From positions 1,488,001-1,552,000 of the forward strand of contig NZ_CP053291.1 in NCBI RefSeq assembly GCF_014926385.1: DNA of 64,000 nucleotides, given 5' to 3'. Positions 27,389 through 36,078 of the stretch are shown in pieces. Within the stretch, counting starts at the first letter, position 1; each line of letters begins with the position of its first letter. The notes beneath the pieces were generated by a model, which saw only the letters and a list, made by a program, of their open reading frames with translations, made no database searches and was not told the DNA's origin. This DNA is from Trueperella pecoris (GTDB taxonomy: Bacteria > Actinomycetota > Actinomycetes > Actinomycetales > Actinomycetaceae). A program made the translations under genes and the position numbers.

Positions 27389-28184
27389 TTATTTCATGTG
27401 CTTCGAGATCGCCTCAGGATAGTACTGAAGCTCAACTCCTGATAGAAGGAACTCGTCTGCAGGATCCTTACGCTCAAAATAGAAGGCGTTGAGGTTCCGG
27501 CCACCGACCGTGGCGTAACGCAACACCCGATAGGTATCGATACCCTCGGCCCACCGTGCGCCGGTCTGTAACGGGTCCCCGAATTTTTCTTGGAACTGCG
27601 AGAAGGGCATGCCAATGTAGAGCCCGTTATCTTCGCCGATCGCGTCCTTGAAGTTCTCGAAGCCCGCAGCGAATGGGTTCTCGAGCCAGAAGAAGGCGTT
27701 GGTGATAGCGAGGTCCTTGGGCTTGACGTCCGTCTTCTTGCCGACCGGCTCGGCGACCACCTCAGCCTTAATTCCTCGCATGGCCTTCGACTCACACGTA
27801 AATTTCTCTTCTGCTGCGGTCAGATCCGTGGAGTTGAGGTGCTCCTCCAACGTCCCCTTTCCTTCAACTTGGTCTGGGAAATTGCAGAACTTATTGACGA
27901 ATTCCAGTAACGGAATCGGCATGGTCATGTTAGTTCCTGCCACGGCAATCTTTCCCGTGGTGGCGACGGCCGGTGTACCAGGCACGAGCTTGAGGTCGGC
28001 GATGATCTCTTCCTCGGCCCTGCCTTGGTCCGCCTCATCGTCCTCCATGTCGTCAGAGTCCTCGGCGGACTGCTCTACTTGCGATTCCTCTGCCGAATGC
28101 GAAACCTCCGCGCTCTCGCCGGCGCCGGAGCAGCCGGTCAAGAAGCCCACGATCAGAAGAAAAAAGCGGCGATGCCTTTTCCAT
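27389..28184 (-). pseudogene. Lipoprotein gene with a frameshift in the signal peptide (possible phase-variable gene)
   Basis: The main frame encodes a lipoprotein of about 260 residues with lipobox LTGCSG, an acidic linker and a conserved-looking tail containing NGLYIGMPFSQFQEKFGDP. That frame has no ATG, GTG or TTG with a ribosome-binding site before the lipobox. A well-placed AGGAG and ATG 28184 exist, but reading from it runs in another frame. Losing one base from the A4 tract (plus-strand 28177-28180) or the T6 tract (28160-28165) would restore an ordinary lipoprotein signal, for example starting MERHRRFFLL. So the gene is off as written. It is a paralog of the divergent lipoprotein at 28360. 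Function unknown. Confidence 0.72.
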
Positions 28185-28359
28185 GGCGCTCTCCTATAGT
28201 TGTGCGTAATTGCGCGTATAGCGAGGTGGCCCGCAGACCCGGGCGAAAATGGCCATATCGCTACGGGAAGTCCTCCCCGACATGCGGCCCGCCGATGCTG
28301 GCAAACACGATAAAATTGGGGCACGTGCGCGCTAGTCGCTGGAATATGAAGGACATGAG

Positions 28360-29088
28360 ATGAAAGCACACAAGTGGGCGGCGCTCGCCCTCATCACGCT
28401 GGGATTAGCTGCATGCTCGGCCGACGCTCCTGGCCCCGCGGCGCAAACCTCTGCCGCCAGTTCAATGAGCGCCACGCCTGGCGAGACGACGCGCGGTGAG
28501 ACGACACCGCGTGCGGACGCTTCTCCGTTGGCCACGGCTACCCACTTCGAGGTCCACGGCAAGGAGGTGCGCCTTGGCGGTCCGATTCGGGCGTTCATCG
28601 AGGAACATGACCTCGAGTATGACCCCGTTGACGACGCGGACCTTAACCAGCTATTGGACACGGAATCCACTGAACGCCTCAACGTCAATCTCGGCCTTCG
28701 CTCGCGCAGCATGCCCGAGCTGTCTTTCAGGCTCATGGGTGTGCGCACCGATCCGAATGCCACTTTGCTCCAAGGCGATTTGAAGATCAACACGCTCGAC
28801 GTCGAAATCTCCTCGCCGGACTTCCCCTCGACCCCGGAGAAATACAAGGACGTCCTCCACAGCAACATCGGGCTTTACCTGGGAATGCCGATGTCGGAGT
28901 TTATCGAGCGCTTCGGGGACCCGAAGGAGAACGCCGTCAACCAAGACTCATTCGGCGGGAAAGGTGACTGGATCACCTACTACTACCCCAACACCTACGC
29001 TTTCCACAGCATCTCCACCTACCCCGACACTCAGGGCGAGCCACGCATCCAAGGAATCAGGCTCGCCGATCCCTCCATCGAAAACTAA
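28360..29088 (+). CDS. Putative lipoprotein, paralog of the divergent neighbour
   Basis: 242 residues. The signal peptide ends in lipobox LAACS (C19), followed by an Ala/Ser/Thr/Pro-rich linker (20-60) and a soluble domain. The C-terminal IGLYLGMPMSEFIERFGDP parallels NGLYIGMPFSQFQEKFGDP of the divergent gene, so the two come from one duplication. AAGGA precedes ATG 28360, and a TAAAAT-like -10 is near 28309. I recognise no named family. It sits between the glucan and maltose loci, with no evidence that it belongs to either. Confidence 0.75.
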   Translation: MKAHKWAALALITLGLAACSADAPGPAAQTSAASSMSATPGETTRGETTPRADASPLATATHFEVHGKEVRLGGPIRAFIEEHDLEYDPVDDADLNQLLDTESTERLNVNLGLRSRSMPELSFRLMGVRTDPNATLLQGDLKINTLDVEISSPDFPSTPEKYKDVLHSNIGLYLGMPMSEFIERFGDPKENAVNQDSFGGKGDWITYYYPNTYAFHSISTYPDTQGEPRIQGIRLADPSIEN

Positions 29089-29091
29089 AAA

Positions 29092-29122
29092 GTTCCGCCC
29101 CGCGCAATGCGCGGGGCGGAAC
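29092..29122. terminator. Bidirectional terminator between the lipoprotein gene and malG
   Basis: A perfect 14-bp GC-rich stem (29092-29105 with 29109-29122) closes a 3-nt loop and starts 4 nt after the lipoprotein stop, between convergent genes. The AAAA on one side and the position suggest it serves both strands. Confidence 0.85.
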
Positions 29123-29149
29123 CGGGTTAAGGCGAGGAAAGAATCAACC

Positions 29150-30064
29150 TTATCCCTTGACAGCACCTCCGGTCAGACCGGAGACGATGTACTTCTGCAG
29201 GAAGAGGAAGAGAAGCAGAATCGGCAATGCCGAAATGATGGAGCCGGCTGTGAACCACTCCCAGTGCTTTTCGTTTCCTCCGACCCAAAGGTTCATGCCC
29301 ACTGCCAACGTCCAGTTATTCTGGCTCGTCAAAATGGTTCGAGAAAGAATGAAGTCGTTGAACGCGGAGATGAAGGACAGCAGGCCGACGACCGCGAGGA
29401 TCGGGATGACCAGCGGCATGACGATCGTCCAGTAGATCTGCGAGTGCGAGGCGCCGTCGATCTTGGCGGCCTCATCGAGCTCCATCGGGATGGAGTTGAA
29501 GAAGCCGTACATGAGGAAAGTGTTAGCTCCCAGAGCGCCGCCCCAGTAGACCGCGATCAGAGCGATCTTCGAATCGATGCCCAGCCACGGGATGATATCG
29601 CCGAGGGTGGTCAGGAGGAGGAAGATCGCGACGAAGGTCAGCAGCTGCGGGAACATCTGGATGATCATGAGGGACATCAGGGTGACCTTGCGGCCCTGGA
29701 AGCGGTAACGCGAGAATGCGTACGCCGCCGCCGCACCCATGAGCACCGTACCGATCGACGTCGCGACGCCGATGATGAGGGTGTTCTTCAGCCACGTCCA
29801 GAACATGGTGTCGGACAGCTCGCTGAAGTTCTCAAATGAGACGTCGGAAAAGAGCGCGTTTGCGCCCGTCAGGGTGGTCGAGATGTTCGGGTTGAGTGCC
29901 GCCGAGACGATGTAGACGATCGGGAAGGCCGCGTAGACCACGGCAAGCATGCCGACGACGTGGCGGAAGCCTAGCTCACGGAACCAACGCCCGAAACCCA
30001 TCTTGTTCTCAGCGACCTGAAGCTGCCCGGCTGCGGGCTGTGCCATTGCAGTATGCTCAGTCAT
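29150..30064 (-). CDS. malG: Maltose/maltodextrin ABC transporter permease MalG
   Basis: Inner-membrane permease, 304 residues, with about six transmembrane helices. The ATPase-contact EAA loop reads MELDEAAKIDGASHSQIY (about 203-220). It ends in GLTGGAVKG, as MalG proteins do. It follows malF directly (TAAATG), so it is cotranscribed with malF and malE. It should form a heterodimer with MalF. No ATPase gene is in the operon. Confidence 0.92.
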   Translation of the reverse strand: MTEHTAMAQPAAGQLQVAENKMGFGRWFRELGFRHVVGMLAVVYAAFPIVYIVSAALNPNISTTLTGANALFSDVSFENFSELSDTMFWTWLKNTLIIGVATSIGTVLMGAAAAYAFSRYRFQGRKVTLMSLMIIQMFPQLLTFVAIFLLLTTLGDIIPWLGIDSKIALIAVYWGGALGANTFLMYGFFNSIPMELDEAAKIDGASHSQIYWTIVMPLVIPILAVVGLLSFISAFNDFILSRTILTSQNNWTLAVGMNLWVGGNEKHWEWFTAGSIISALPILLLFLFLQKYIVSGLTGGAVKG

Positions 30065-31678
30065 TTAGCTCAGTCCTTCCAGCGAGTTCGACTTCTTGAA
30101 CGAGTACAGCGATACGCCGCCGACGATCAGGAAGATCACGAGGGACATCGCGGCAGCCAAACCGTAGTTCGGCAGTGCTTCACCAGTCAGGCCTGCGATC
30201 TTGTACACCATCGAAATGAGGATGTCGGTGTGGCCCACCGGCACTGAGGCGTCCGTCATCGAGGGGCCTCCCCCATTCAACATGTAAATCAGGTTGAAGT
30301 TGTTGAAGTTGAAGGCGAAGGAGGAGATGAGAAGCGGTGTCAAGGCGATCATGAGCTGAGGGAAAGTGACGTTGCGCCACACCTGGAAGGTGTTCGCGCC
30401 GTCGATCTTGGCCGCCTCGACGAGGTCACCGGGAATCGACTGCAGGGCACCCGTCACGATGAGGAACATGTAGGGGAAGCCCATCCACAGGTTCACCAGG
30501 ATCACGGAGACCTTCGCCATCGTCGGGTCGGTCAGCCACGGAATGGCGGCGCCAAGAAGCTCATTGAAGAAGCCATACTTGGCGTTCATGAGGCCCGCGA
30601 AGAGGAAGGCTGTCATGAATGAGGGGAACGCGTAGGGCAGCAGCATGATCGTTCGATAGATCTTGCGGCCCTTCATACGGTCGTCATTCATGACGATAGC
30701 GAGGATCATGCCGAGCAGGAAGGTGGTCAGCACGGAAAAGAATGCGAAGGCGACGTTCCACAGCAGGACCTGGAAGAACGGCTGCGAGTAGCGCCCGTCA
30801 GAGAAGCCCTTGATGAAGTTGTCGAACCCGACGCCGACGCGCCAGCCCACCGGAAGAGTCGAGCCGTCCTCGGCCTCGAAGAAGCCCGTGTCCCCGTTGG
30901 CCTTGTAGACCTTGCCGGTCTCGGTGTTGGTCATGGTGTCAGCGGCTTCGTCGTACTTGAGCGTCGAGGTGAACTGGAAGGCCGTCGTACCCGTCTGAGT
31001 TCCGATCGAACCATCCTCCGGGTCGCCGCTGAGCGGCACGCGCAGATCAATGATCTCCTTCTGCCGCGACGCCAGGCTAGATGCAGGAAGAGTCTTCCAG
31101 CCCTCGACCGACGCGATACGGTTGCCTTCGATCTTGCCATCGACCTGAGCCAACGGAGTGTCAGCGCTACCGACCTTGATCTTGCCGTCGTCAATGACGG
31201 CAAAGCCGAGTTCACCATCCTTCTCTACGAGCGCGAGCGGATACTGCGGCGATCCTTCGACCCGCTTGAAGGAATTCTGAACGACGAGCGCGTTGACAGC
31301 CTGGGCCTTATCGAGCGTGTGCTGATGGCCGTAGTTGGTGAACGCGATGTAGCCGGTGTAGACGATCGTGAACGCCTGGAAGACCAGCAGGAAGACGAGG
31401 CCCGGGGCGAGGTACTTCAGGGCAAGTGTGCGCTTGGAGAAGTACACCCAATCAACGGCCAAGAGAAGGATGAGCATGAGGGTACCGATAACCCACGAGC
31501 CCAGCGAATACGCGGTGAAAATAATATATACGCCGAGGGCATTGACCAATGCCATAAGAACAAGCTTGACGGCGAAGCCAGCCGACCAGTTGGTCGCATG
31601 CGAGTCCTTCTTACGAAGCTCTTGGCGGCGGCGCTGCCTTTCCTTGCTCACCTCGGACTGAACTGTCATCGATGACAA
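30065..31678 (-). CDS. malF: Maltose/maltodextrin ABC transporter permease MalF
   Basis: 537-residue permease with about eight transmembrane helices. A large periplasmic-type loop, the MalF P2 equivalent that contacts the binding protein, covers about residues 110-275. The EAA loop reads LVEAAKIDGANTFQVW near residue 450. The start is ambiguous: TTG 31678 lies 4 nt after AGGAGG, while ATG 31669 lies 13 nt away. The N-terminus is cytoplasmic and strongly basic. Confidence 0.92.
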   Translation of the reverse strand: MSSMTVQSEVSKERQRRRQELRKKDSHATNWSAGFAVKLVLMALVNALGVYIIFTAYSLGSWVIGTLMLILLLAVDWVYFSKRTLALKYLAPGLVFLLVFQAFTIVYTGYIAFTNYGHQHTLDKAQAVNALVVQNSFKRVEGSPQYPLALVEKDGELGFAVIDDGKIKVGSADTPLAQVDGKIEGNRIASVEGWKTLPASSLASRQKEIIDLRVPLSGDPEDGSIGTQTGTTAFQFTSTLKYDEAADTMTNTETGKVYKANGDTGFFEAEDGSTLPVGWRVGVGFDNFIKGFSDGRYSQPFFQVLLWNVAFAFFSVLTTFLLGMILAIVMNDDRMKGRKIYRTIMLLPYAFPSFMTAFLFAGLMNAKYGFFNELLGAAIPWLTDPTMAKVSVILVNLWMGFPYMFLIVTGALQSIPGDLVEAAKIDGANTFQVWRNVTFPQLMIALTPLLISSFAFNFNNFNLIYMLNGGGPSMTDASVPVGHTDILISMVYKIAGLTGEALPNYGLAAAMSLVIFLIVGGVSLYSFKKSNSLEGLS

Positions 31679-31710
31679 AGTTCCTCCTAGAGTGGTTCGT
31701 GATGCTAGAC

Positions 31711-31746
31711 AAGTGCCGGCTGGTCAGTCTTGACCGGCCGGCACTT
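31711..31746 (-). terminator. Intercistronic hairpin between malE and malF
   Basis: A 16-bp stem with one G-U pair (31711-31726 with 31731-31746) and a 4-nt loop sits between the malE stop and malF. A partial terminator or 3' mRNA stabiliser here would give more binding protein than permease. Confidence 0.75.
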
Positions 31747-31763
31747 GTGCTTCATGAGAGCGA

Positions 31764-33008
31764 CTACTTGTTCATCTCGGCTTCGATGTCGGAGATCATC
31801 TTCTCCCAGACGGCGCCAGCGTCAGCACCGCCAGCGAGGATCTGGGACTCAGTCTTGCCCCAGAAGCTCCACACGGCGCCCATCTCAGGAAGCGACGGCA
31901 TCGGAAGAGCGGCCTCGCCAGCCTTTGCGAAGCCAGCCATGAGCGGATCCTTGGTTGCGGCGTCGGCGGACTCGGTCAGAGCGGGAACGCGCTGGCCGAT
32001 CTCGTAAAGCTTGTCCTGGACCTGCTTGGAGCCGACGTAGTTCACCAGGAAGTCGGTTGCGAGGAGCTGGTTAGCCGAACCAGCGTTGATGAAGCCACCT
32101 TGGACGCCGAGGAACGGAGCAGCCGGCATGTCGCCAGCGGCCGGGATCGGATCGACCGCGATGTTCATTCCCTTGAAGTCGTTAATCATCCACGGGCCAC
32201 CGAGGATGTAGGGAGACTTGCCGGCCTTGAAAGCATCCACAGCGATGTCGTAGGTGACGTTGGTGTCGAGAATATTGGTACCCCCCTGGCCGTTGGCTGC
32301 GAGCCACTCGGCGAAAGCCTTGCCCTTATCGCCGCCGAGGTTGAGCTTCTTGGTGTAGTTCTTATCGCCATCGAGCTCGAAGACCGGGCCCGAGAAGGAT
32401 GCCTCGAAGGGGTACATGGTGTACGGATCGCCGTCGGCACCAACCTGCATGATGAACGGGTATTGCACGCCAGCTGCCTTGCCCTTGGCGATCATCTCGT
32501 CGAAGGTGGCGGGGGTGGAGTCCACGAGGTCGGCGTTGCGGTAGATGGCGAGGTTCTCCACGGCGTAGGGAACGCCGTAGGTGGTGCCCTCGTAGGTAAA
32601 GGCGTTGACGGCGAGCTTGTTAAACTCACTTACCTTGGCGCCGAGCTCAACGGGAGCGACGAGGCCGTTGGTGACGAACTCTCCCAGCCAGTCGTGAGCA
32701 CCGAAAACGACGTCCGGACCCTTGCCTGCAGCCGCCTGCGAGGCAAACTCGGAGCGCATCTGGTCGTTTTCCTTCACAACGAGCTCAACCTCGTTGCCGG
32801 TGTCCTTCTTGTAGTTTTCAGCTGCGATCTTGAACGCCGGCTCACGGTTGGCGTCGGTCCAGATCACGATCTTGCCACCAGCCGCTGCTTCGGTGGTGGT
32901 AGTGGTGGTGGGCTTGTCAGTGTTTTTGTCGCTCGAGCCGTTGTTCGAACATGCTGCCAGCGTCAGTGCCAGACCAGCAGTAGCAATAAGCGCGATGCTC
33001 CTGCGCAT
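31764..33008 (-). CDS. malE: Maltose/maltodextrin-binding lipoprotein MalE
   Basis: Solute-binding lipoprotein of 414 residues. The signal peptide ends LAACS and is followed by a Thr-rich linker. The mature domain has MalE hallmarks: GGKIVIWTD near its start, PYAVENLAIYRN, TYDIAVDAFKAGKSPYILGGPW, and the C-terminal ESQILAGGADAGAVWEKM. ATG 33008 has GAGGAG 6-8 nt upstream. It is first in the malEFG operon, with a TATAAT promoter and LacI-type operators upstream. Confidence 0.94.
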   Translation of the reverse strand: MRRSIALIATAGLALTLAACSNNGSSDKNTDKPTTTTTTEAAAGGKIVIWTDANREPAFKIAAENYKKDTGNEVELVVKENDQMRSEFASQAAAGKGPDVVFGAHDWLGEFVTNGLVAPVELGAKVSEFNKLAVNAFTYEGTTYGVPYAVENLAIYRNADLVDSTPATFDEMIAKGKAAGVQYPFIMQVGADGDPYTMYPFEASFSGPVFELDGDKNYTKKLNLGGDKGKAFAEWLAANGQGGTNILDTNVTYDIAVDAFKAGKSPYILGGPWMINDFKGMNIAVDPIPAAGDMPAAPFLGVQGGFINAGSANQLLATDFLVNYVGSKQVQDKLYEIGQRVPALTESADAATKDPLMAGFAKAGEAALPMPSLPEMGAVWSFWGKTESQILAGGADAGAVWEKMISDIEAEMNK

Positions 33009-33099
33009 TTTCTCTCCTCTTTGTGTGTTTTTGCTGCGTTGAGGTTGGGCACTAGGCGCTTCGATGAGCCCCATTGCCCGCTTCCGTTCGCGTATTTTG

Positions 33100-33127
33100 A
33101 TTATAAAAGCCACACTTCCGGGTGCAA
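33100..33127 (-). promoter_or_regulatory. malE promoter
   Basis: On the minus strand TTGCAC (33122-33127) and a perfect TATAAT (33100-33105) are separated by 16 nt. The predicted start near 33093 gives an untranslated leader of about 85 nt before malE. Confidence 0.75.
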
Positions 33128-33141
33128 GGGTTTTCACCGAT

Positions 33142-33158
33142 CGTGCAAGATTCGCACG
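33142..33158. promoter_or_regulatory. Possible second LacI-type operator
   Basis: CGTGC and GCACG arms flank a 7-base centre just upstream of the malE -35. It is imperfect and does not share the core of the operator at 33223, so the assignment is tentative. Confidence 0.35.
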
Positions 33159-33222
33159 TGTCCAAAGCCCCGCAATCCTCATGAATTTGCGATTTTACAC
33201 AGCCAACTATGCCGCTCTTATG

Positions 33223-33242
33223 CAAATTTGCGCGCAAATTTG
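33223..33242. promoter_or_regulatory. MalR operator candidate (perfect palindrome)
   Basis: CAAATTTGCGCGCAAATTTG is a perfect 20-bp palindrome with a central CG, the symmetry typical of LacI-family operators. It lies between divergent malE and malR and just before the malR promoter region (TAAGGT at 33255-33260). Confidence 0.75.
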
Positions 33243-33296
33243 ATGCAATTCCGGTAAGGTCGGATGCAGTTAACGACGACTAGCTCTGGAGACGCC

Positions 33297-34304
33297 ATGG
33301 CACGAAAGATCAGGCTTTCAGATATCGCGGCCCAGGCAGGTGTATCCACTGCCACCGTTTCACGGGTCCTTAACGGCAAGGATTCCGTTGCCCCCGAAAC
33401 CCGGCAGGCCGTCATTGCGGCACTCGACCTGCTGGGCTACGAGCGCCCGGAAAAGTTGCGCGAACGCAACGGAGGCCAGATCGGCATCATCGTCCCGGAG
33501 CTGACTAACCCGATCTTCCCACTCTTCACCCAGTACATCGCGTCATCGATGACGCTTCAGGGATTCACCCCACTGCTGGGGACCCAGATGGCGGGCGGGG
33601 CAACGGAGGACTCCTACGTGGAAGCAATGATTGAACAGCAGGTCTCCGGATTCGTCTTTATCTCCGGCCTCCACGCCGATTCAACCGCGAGCATTGGGCG
33701 CTACGAACGTATAGCCGAACGCAATATTCCTTACGTGACGATCAATGGCGCTCACCCCTCGCTCCCCAACCCGGACTTTTCGACCGACGACGTCTCGGCC
33801 GTCCGCCAGGCGATTCGGCACCTGATCGCACTCGGTCACCGGAAGATCGGCCTCGCCTCGGGCCCGCTCCGCTTCATCCCTTCGCGGGAAAAGACGGAAA
33901 CCTATCTCGACGTCATGCGCCACATGCTGCCCCAAGAGAAACCCCGTCTCGTTCACACGCTCTATACGGTGGCGGGCGGGCAGTCGGCCGCGGCCCAGCT
34001 CATCGCGGCCGGGTGTACGGCCATCATCTGCGGCTCGGATCTCATGGCTCTCGGGGCGGTTCGCCACTGCCGAGCAGTTGGCCTGTCGGTTCCGCACGAC
34101 GTGTCGATCGTCGGCTTCGACGATTCGCCCATCTCCGGATACGCCGACCCGCCGCTGACCACCCTGCGTCAGCCGGTCAAGACGATGGCCGAGTCGGCCG
34201 TGAGTACGCTTTTGGCGATGATCGGCGGCACCTCCTCCGACGTCGGGAAAATGAAGTTCGAACCGGAACTGATTGTTCGAGAATCGACGGCGATCCGCCG
34301 CTAA
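33297..34304 (+). CDS. malR: LacI-family regulator of maltose genes
   Basis: 335-residue repressor. The N-terminal helix-turn-helix reads IRLSDIAAQAGVSTATVSRV (about 4-23), with the hinge near 45-60. The effector-binding domain follows, with GQIGIIVPELTNPIFPLF and VPHDVSIVGFDDSPISGYADP. ATG 33297 follows GGAGA. Divergent from malE and 19 nt upstream of the alpha-glucosidase gene, so it probably controls both and itself through the palindrome at 33223-33242. The maltose signal is inferred from neighbours. Confidence 0.85.
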   Translation: MARKIRLSDIAAQAGVSTATVSRVLNGKDSVAPETRQAVIAALDLLGYERPEKLRERNGGQIGIIVPELTNPIFPLFTQYIASSMTLQGFTPLLGTQMAGGATEDSYVEAMIEQQVSGFVFISGLHADSTASIGRYERIAERNIPYVTINGAHPSLPNPDFSTDDVSAVRQAIRHLIALGHRKIGLASGPLRFIPSREKTETYLDVMRHMLPQEKPRLVHTLYTVAGGQSAAAQLIAAGCTAIICGSDLMALGAVRHCRAVGLSVPHDVSIVGFDDSPISGYADPPLTTLRQPVKTMAESAVSTLLAMIGGTSSDVGKMKFEPELIVRESTAIRR

Positions 34305-34323
34305 CTTTGTCGAAAGGACACAC

Positions 34324-36018
34324 ATGAGGCTTCTTCACGAGCAAACCGAGCCGGGCCAGTGGTGGACAGAGGCGGTCATCTATCAGATATACCCGCGCTC
34401 CTTCGCCTCCTCGGGCGGGCCGATGGGCGATCTGCGTGGGATCATCGGCAGGCTTGGGTATGTGAAAGACCTCGGGGTCGACGCAGTCTGGCTCAGCCCC
34501 TTCTACCTCTCGCCTCAAAAAGACGCCGGTTACGACGTCGCCGATTACCGCCTGGTCGACCCGCGATTTGGCACGAACGACGACTGCGAAGCCCTCATCG
34601 CCGCTTCTCACGACCACGGCCTAAAATTCATCGTCGATCTCGTCCCCAATCACACGTCTGACCAGCACGAGTGGTTTCAAGCGGCGCTTGCCAATCCCCA
34701 AGGACCGGAGCGAGATAGGTATTGGTTCCGCGACGGCGTCGGCGAGGATCCACCCAACGATTGGCTCTCGATCTTCGGCAAGTCCGCGTGGACGCGGGTG
34801 TGCGACCGCCCAGATGCTCCGGGCTCGCTGTGGGAGAATGACCGCCAGTGGTACCTCCACCTGTTCGACTCCAGCCAACCGGACCTGAATTGGCACAACC
34901 CGCGCGTCCACGAGGAGTTCCGTGACATCTTGCGGTTCTGGCTCGATCGTGGGGTGGACGGCTTCCGGGTGGATGTCGCCCATGGCCTCGATAAGGATGC
35001 GGACCTGCCCAACTGGCAGTTTCATTTCGACATGCTTTCGGCAAGCGAGCGCGAGCCCGGGACGATCCCGCCTCCCCCGCAGTGGAACCGCCCGGGCGTG
35101 CATGATATCTACCGCGAATGGCGCCAGGTGCTCTCCGAGTACGGACCCGACCGTGCGCTCGTCGCGGAGGCATGGGTCGATGGTCTGCCCGAGCTTGCCA
35201 AGTATGTGCGTAGCGACGAGATGAATCAAGCCTTCAACTTCGACTTCCTCTGTGCGCCTTTCGAGGTGGACTCCTACCGCCGCGTGATCCGGGAGTCGCT
35301 CGCCGCGATGGACGCCGTCGGAGCGCCGACCACCTGGGTCCTGTCCAATCACGACGTCGTCCGGGCCGTCTCGCGTATGGGCCTGCCTGTCACGGGCAAG
35401 GGCCCCAACGGGATCCGCGCGAGTGACCCCCAGCCCAACGCCGAACTCGGCCTTCGTCGCGCCCTTGCGGCACATGTGCTGCAGGCGGCACTGCCGGGTT
35501 CGTGCTATATCTACCAAGGCGAGGAGCTGGGCCTTCCCGAGCACATGGCGTTGGACGATTCGCTCCGCCAAGATCCTTCCTTCTTCCGAACCGACGGATG
35601 GGAAGCGGGACGAGACGGGTGCAGGATTCCCATGCCATGGGAGGCGCAGGCGCCCGGCTTCGGCTTCTCCCCCACCGGCGAGTCCTGGCTGCCCCAGCCC
35701 GAGGGCATCGCCGCCCTCGCCGCCGACGTGCAGGCCACGGATCCGCACTCCACACTCGCACTGTTCAGGGCCCTCCTGCGCAGGCGCAGGGATCTCCAGA
35801 TGGCACGCGCTGCCCTCGCCGAGGTGGAAGAGGACGCTCCCTATCTGCATTACGTCTCGAGCCATACCAGCCGCGAGGACGTCCATGTCCTGCTCACCTT
35901 CGCCACGCCAGCCGTCCTTCCGGCGGGCGCACGAATCCTCGTGGGCTCGCGCGAGATTCACGACGCCGCCATCGCGCCCAACACCGCGGTGTGGTACACG
36001 CTAAACGAGAGTGCGTAA
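34324..36018 (+). CDS. GH13 alpha-glucosidase (oligo-1,6-/alpha-1,4-glucosidase type)
   Basis: Cytoplasmic hydrolase of 564 residues releasing glucose from imported maltodextrins. It begins WWTEAVIYQIYPRSF, typical of the family. D217 in GFRVDVAHG, E282 in VAEAWVDG, and D344 in SNHDV are the catalytic residues. The position after the nucleophile is Val-Ala-His-Gly, as in alpha-1,4-specific members rather than classic isomaltases; specificity remains an inference. AAAGGA precedes ATG 34324, in one operon with malR. Confidence 0.88.
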   Translation: MRLLHEQTEPGQWWTEAVIYQIYPRSFASSGGPMGDLRGIIGRLGYVKDLGVDAVWLSPFYLSPQKDAGYDVADYRLVDPRFGTNDDCEALIAASHDHGLKFIVDLVPNHTSDQHEWFQAALANPQGPERDRYWFRDGVGEDPPNDWLSIFGKSAWTRVCDRPDAPGSLWENDRQWYLHLFDSSQPDLNWHNPRVHEEFRDILRFWLDRGVDGFRVDVAHGLDKDADLPNWQFHFDMLSASEREPGTIPPPPQWNRPGVHDIYREWRQVLSEYGPDRALVAEAWVDGLPELAKYVRSDEMNQAFNFDFLCAPFEVDSYRRVIRESLAAMDAVGAPTTWVLSNHDVVRAVSRMGLPVTGKGPNGIRASDPQPNAELGLRRALAAHVLQAALPGSCYIYQGEELGLPEHMALDDSLRQDPSFFRTDGWEAGRDGCRIPMPWEAQAPGFGFSPTGESWLPQPEGIAALAADVQATDPHSTLALFRALLRRRRDLQMARAALAEVEEDAPYLHYVSSHTSREDVHVLLTFATPAVLPAGARILVGSREIHDAAIAPNTAVWYTLNESA

Positions 36019-36042
36019 ACGCGCAGAGCGAGAGCGCAAGTA

Positions 36043-36072
36043 GGGAGGGGACAGCGTAAGCTGTCCCCTCCC
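36043..36072. terminator. Bidirectional terminator
   Basis: A perfect 12-bp stem, GGGAGGGGACAG with CTGTCCCCTCCC, and a 6-nt loop lie between convergent alpha-glucosidase and YbbN-like genes. Confidence 0.85.
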
Positions 36073-36078
36073 TGACGT

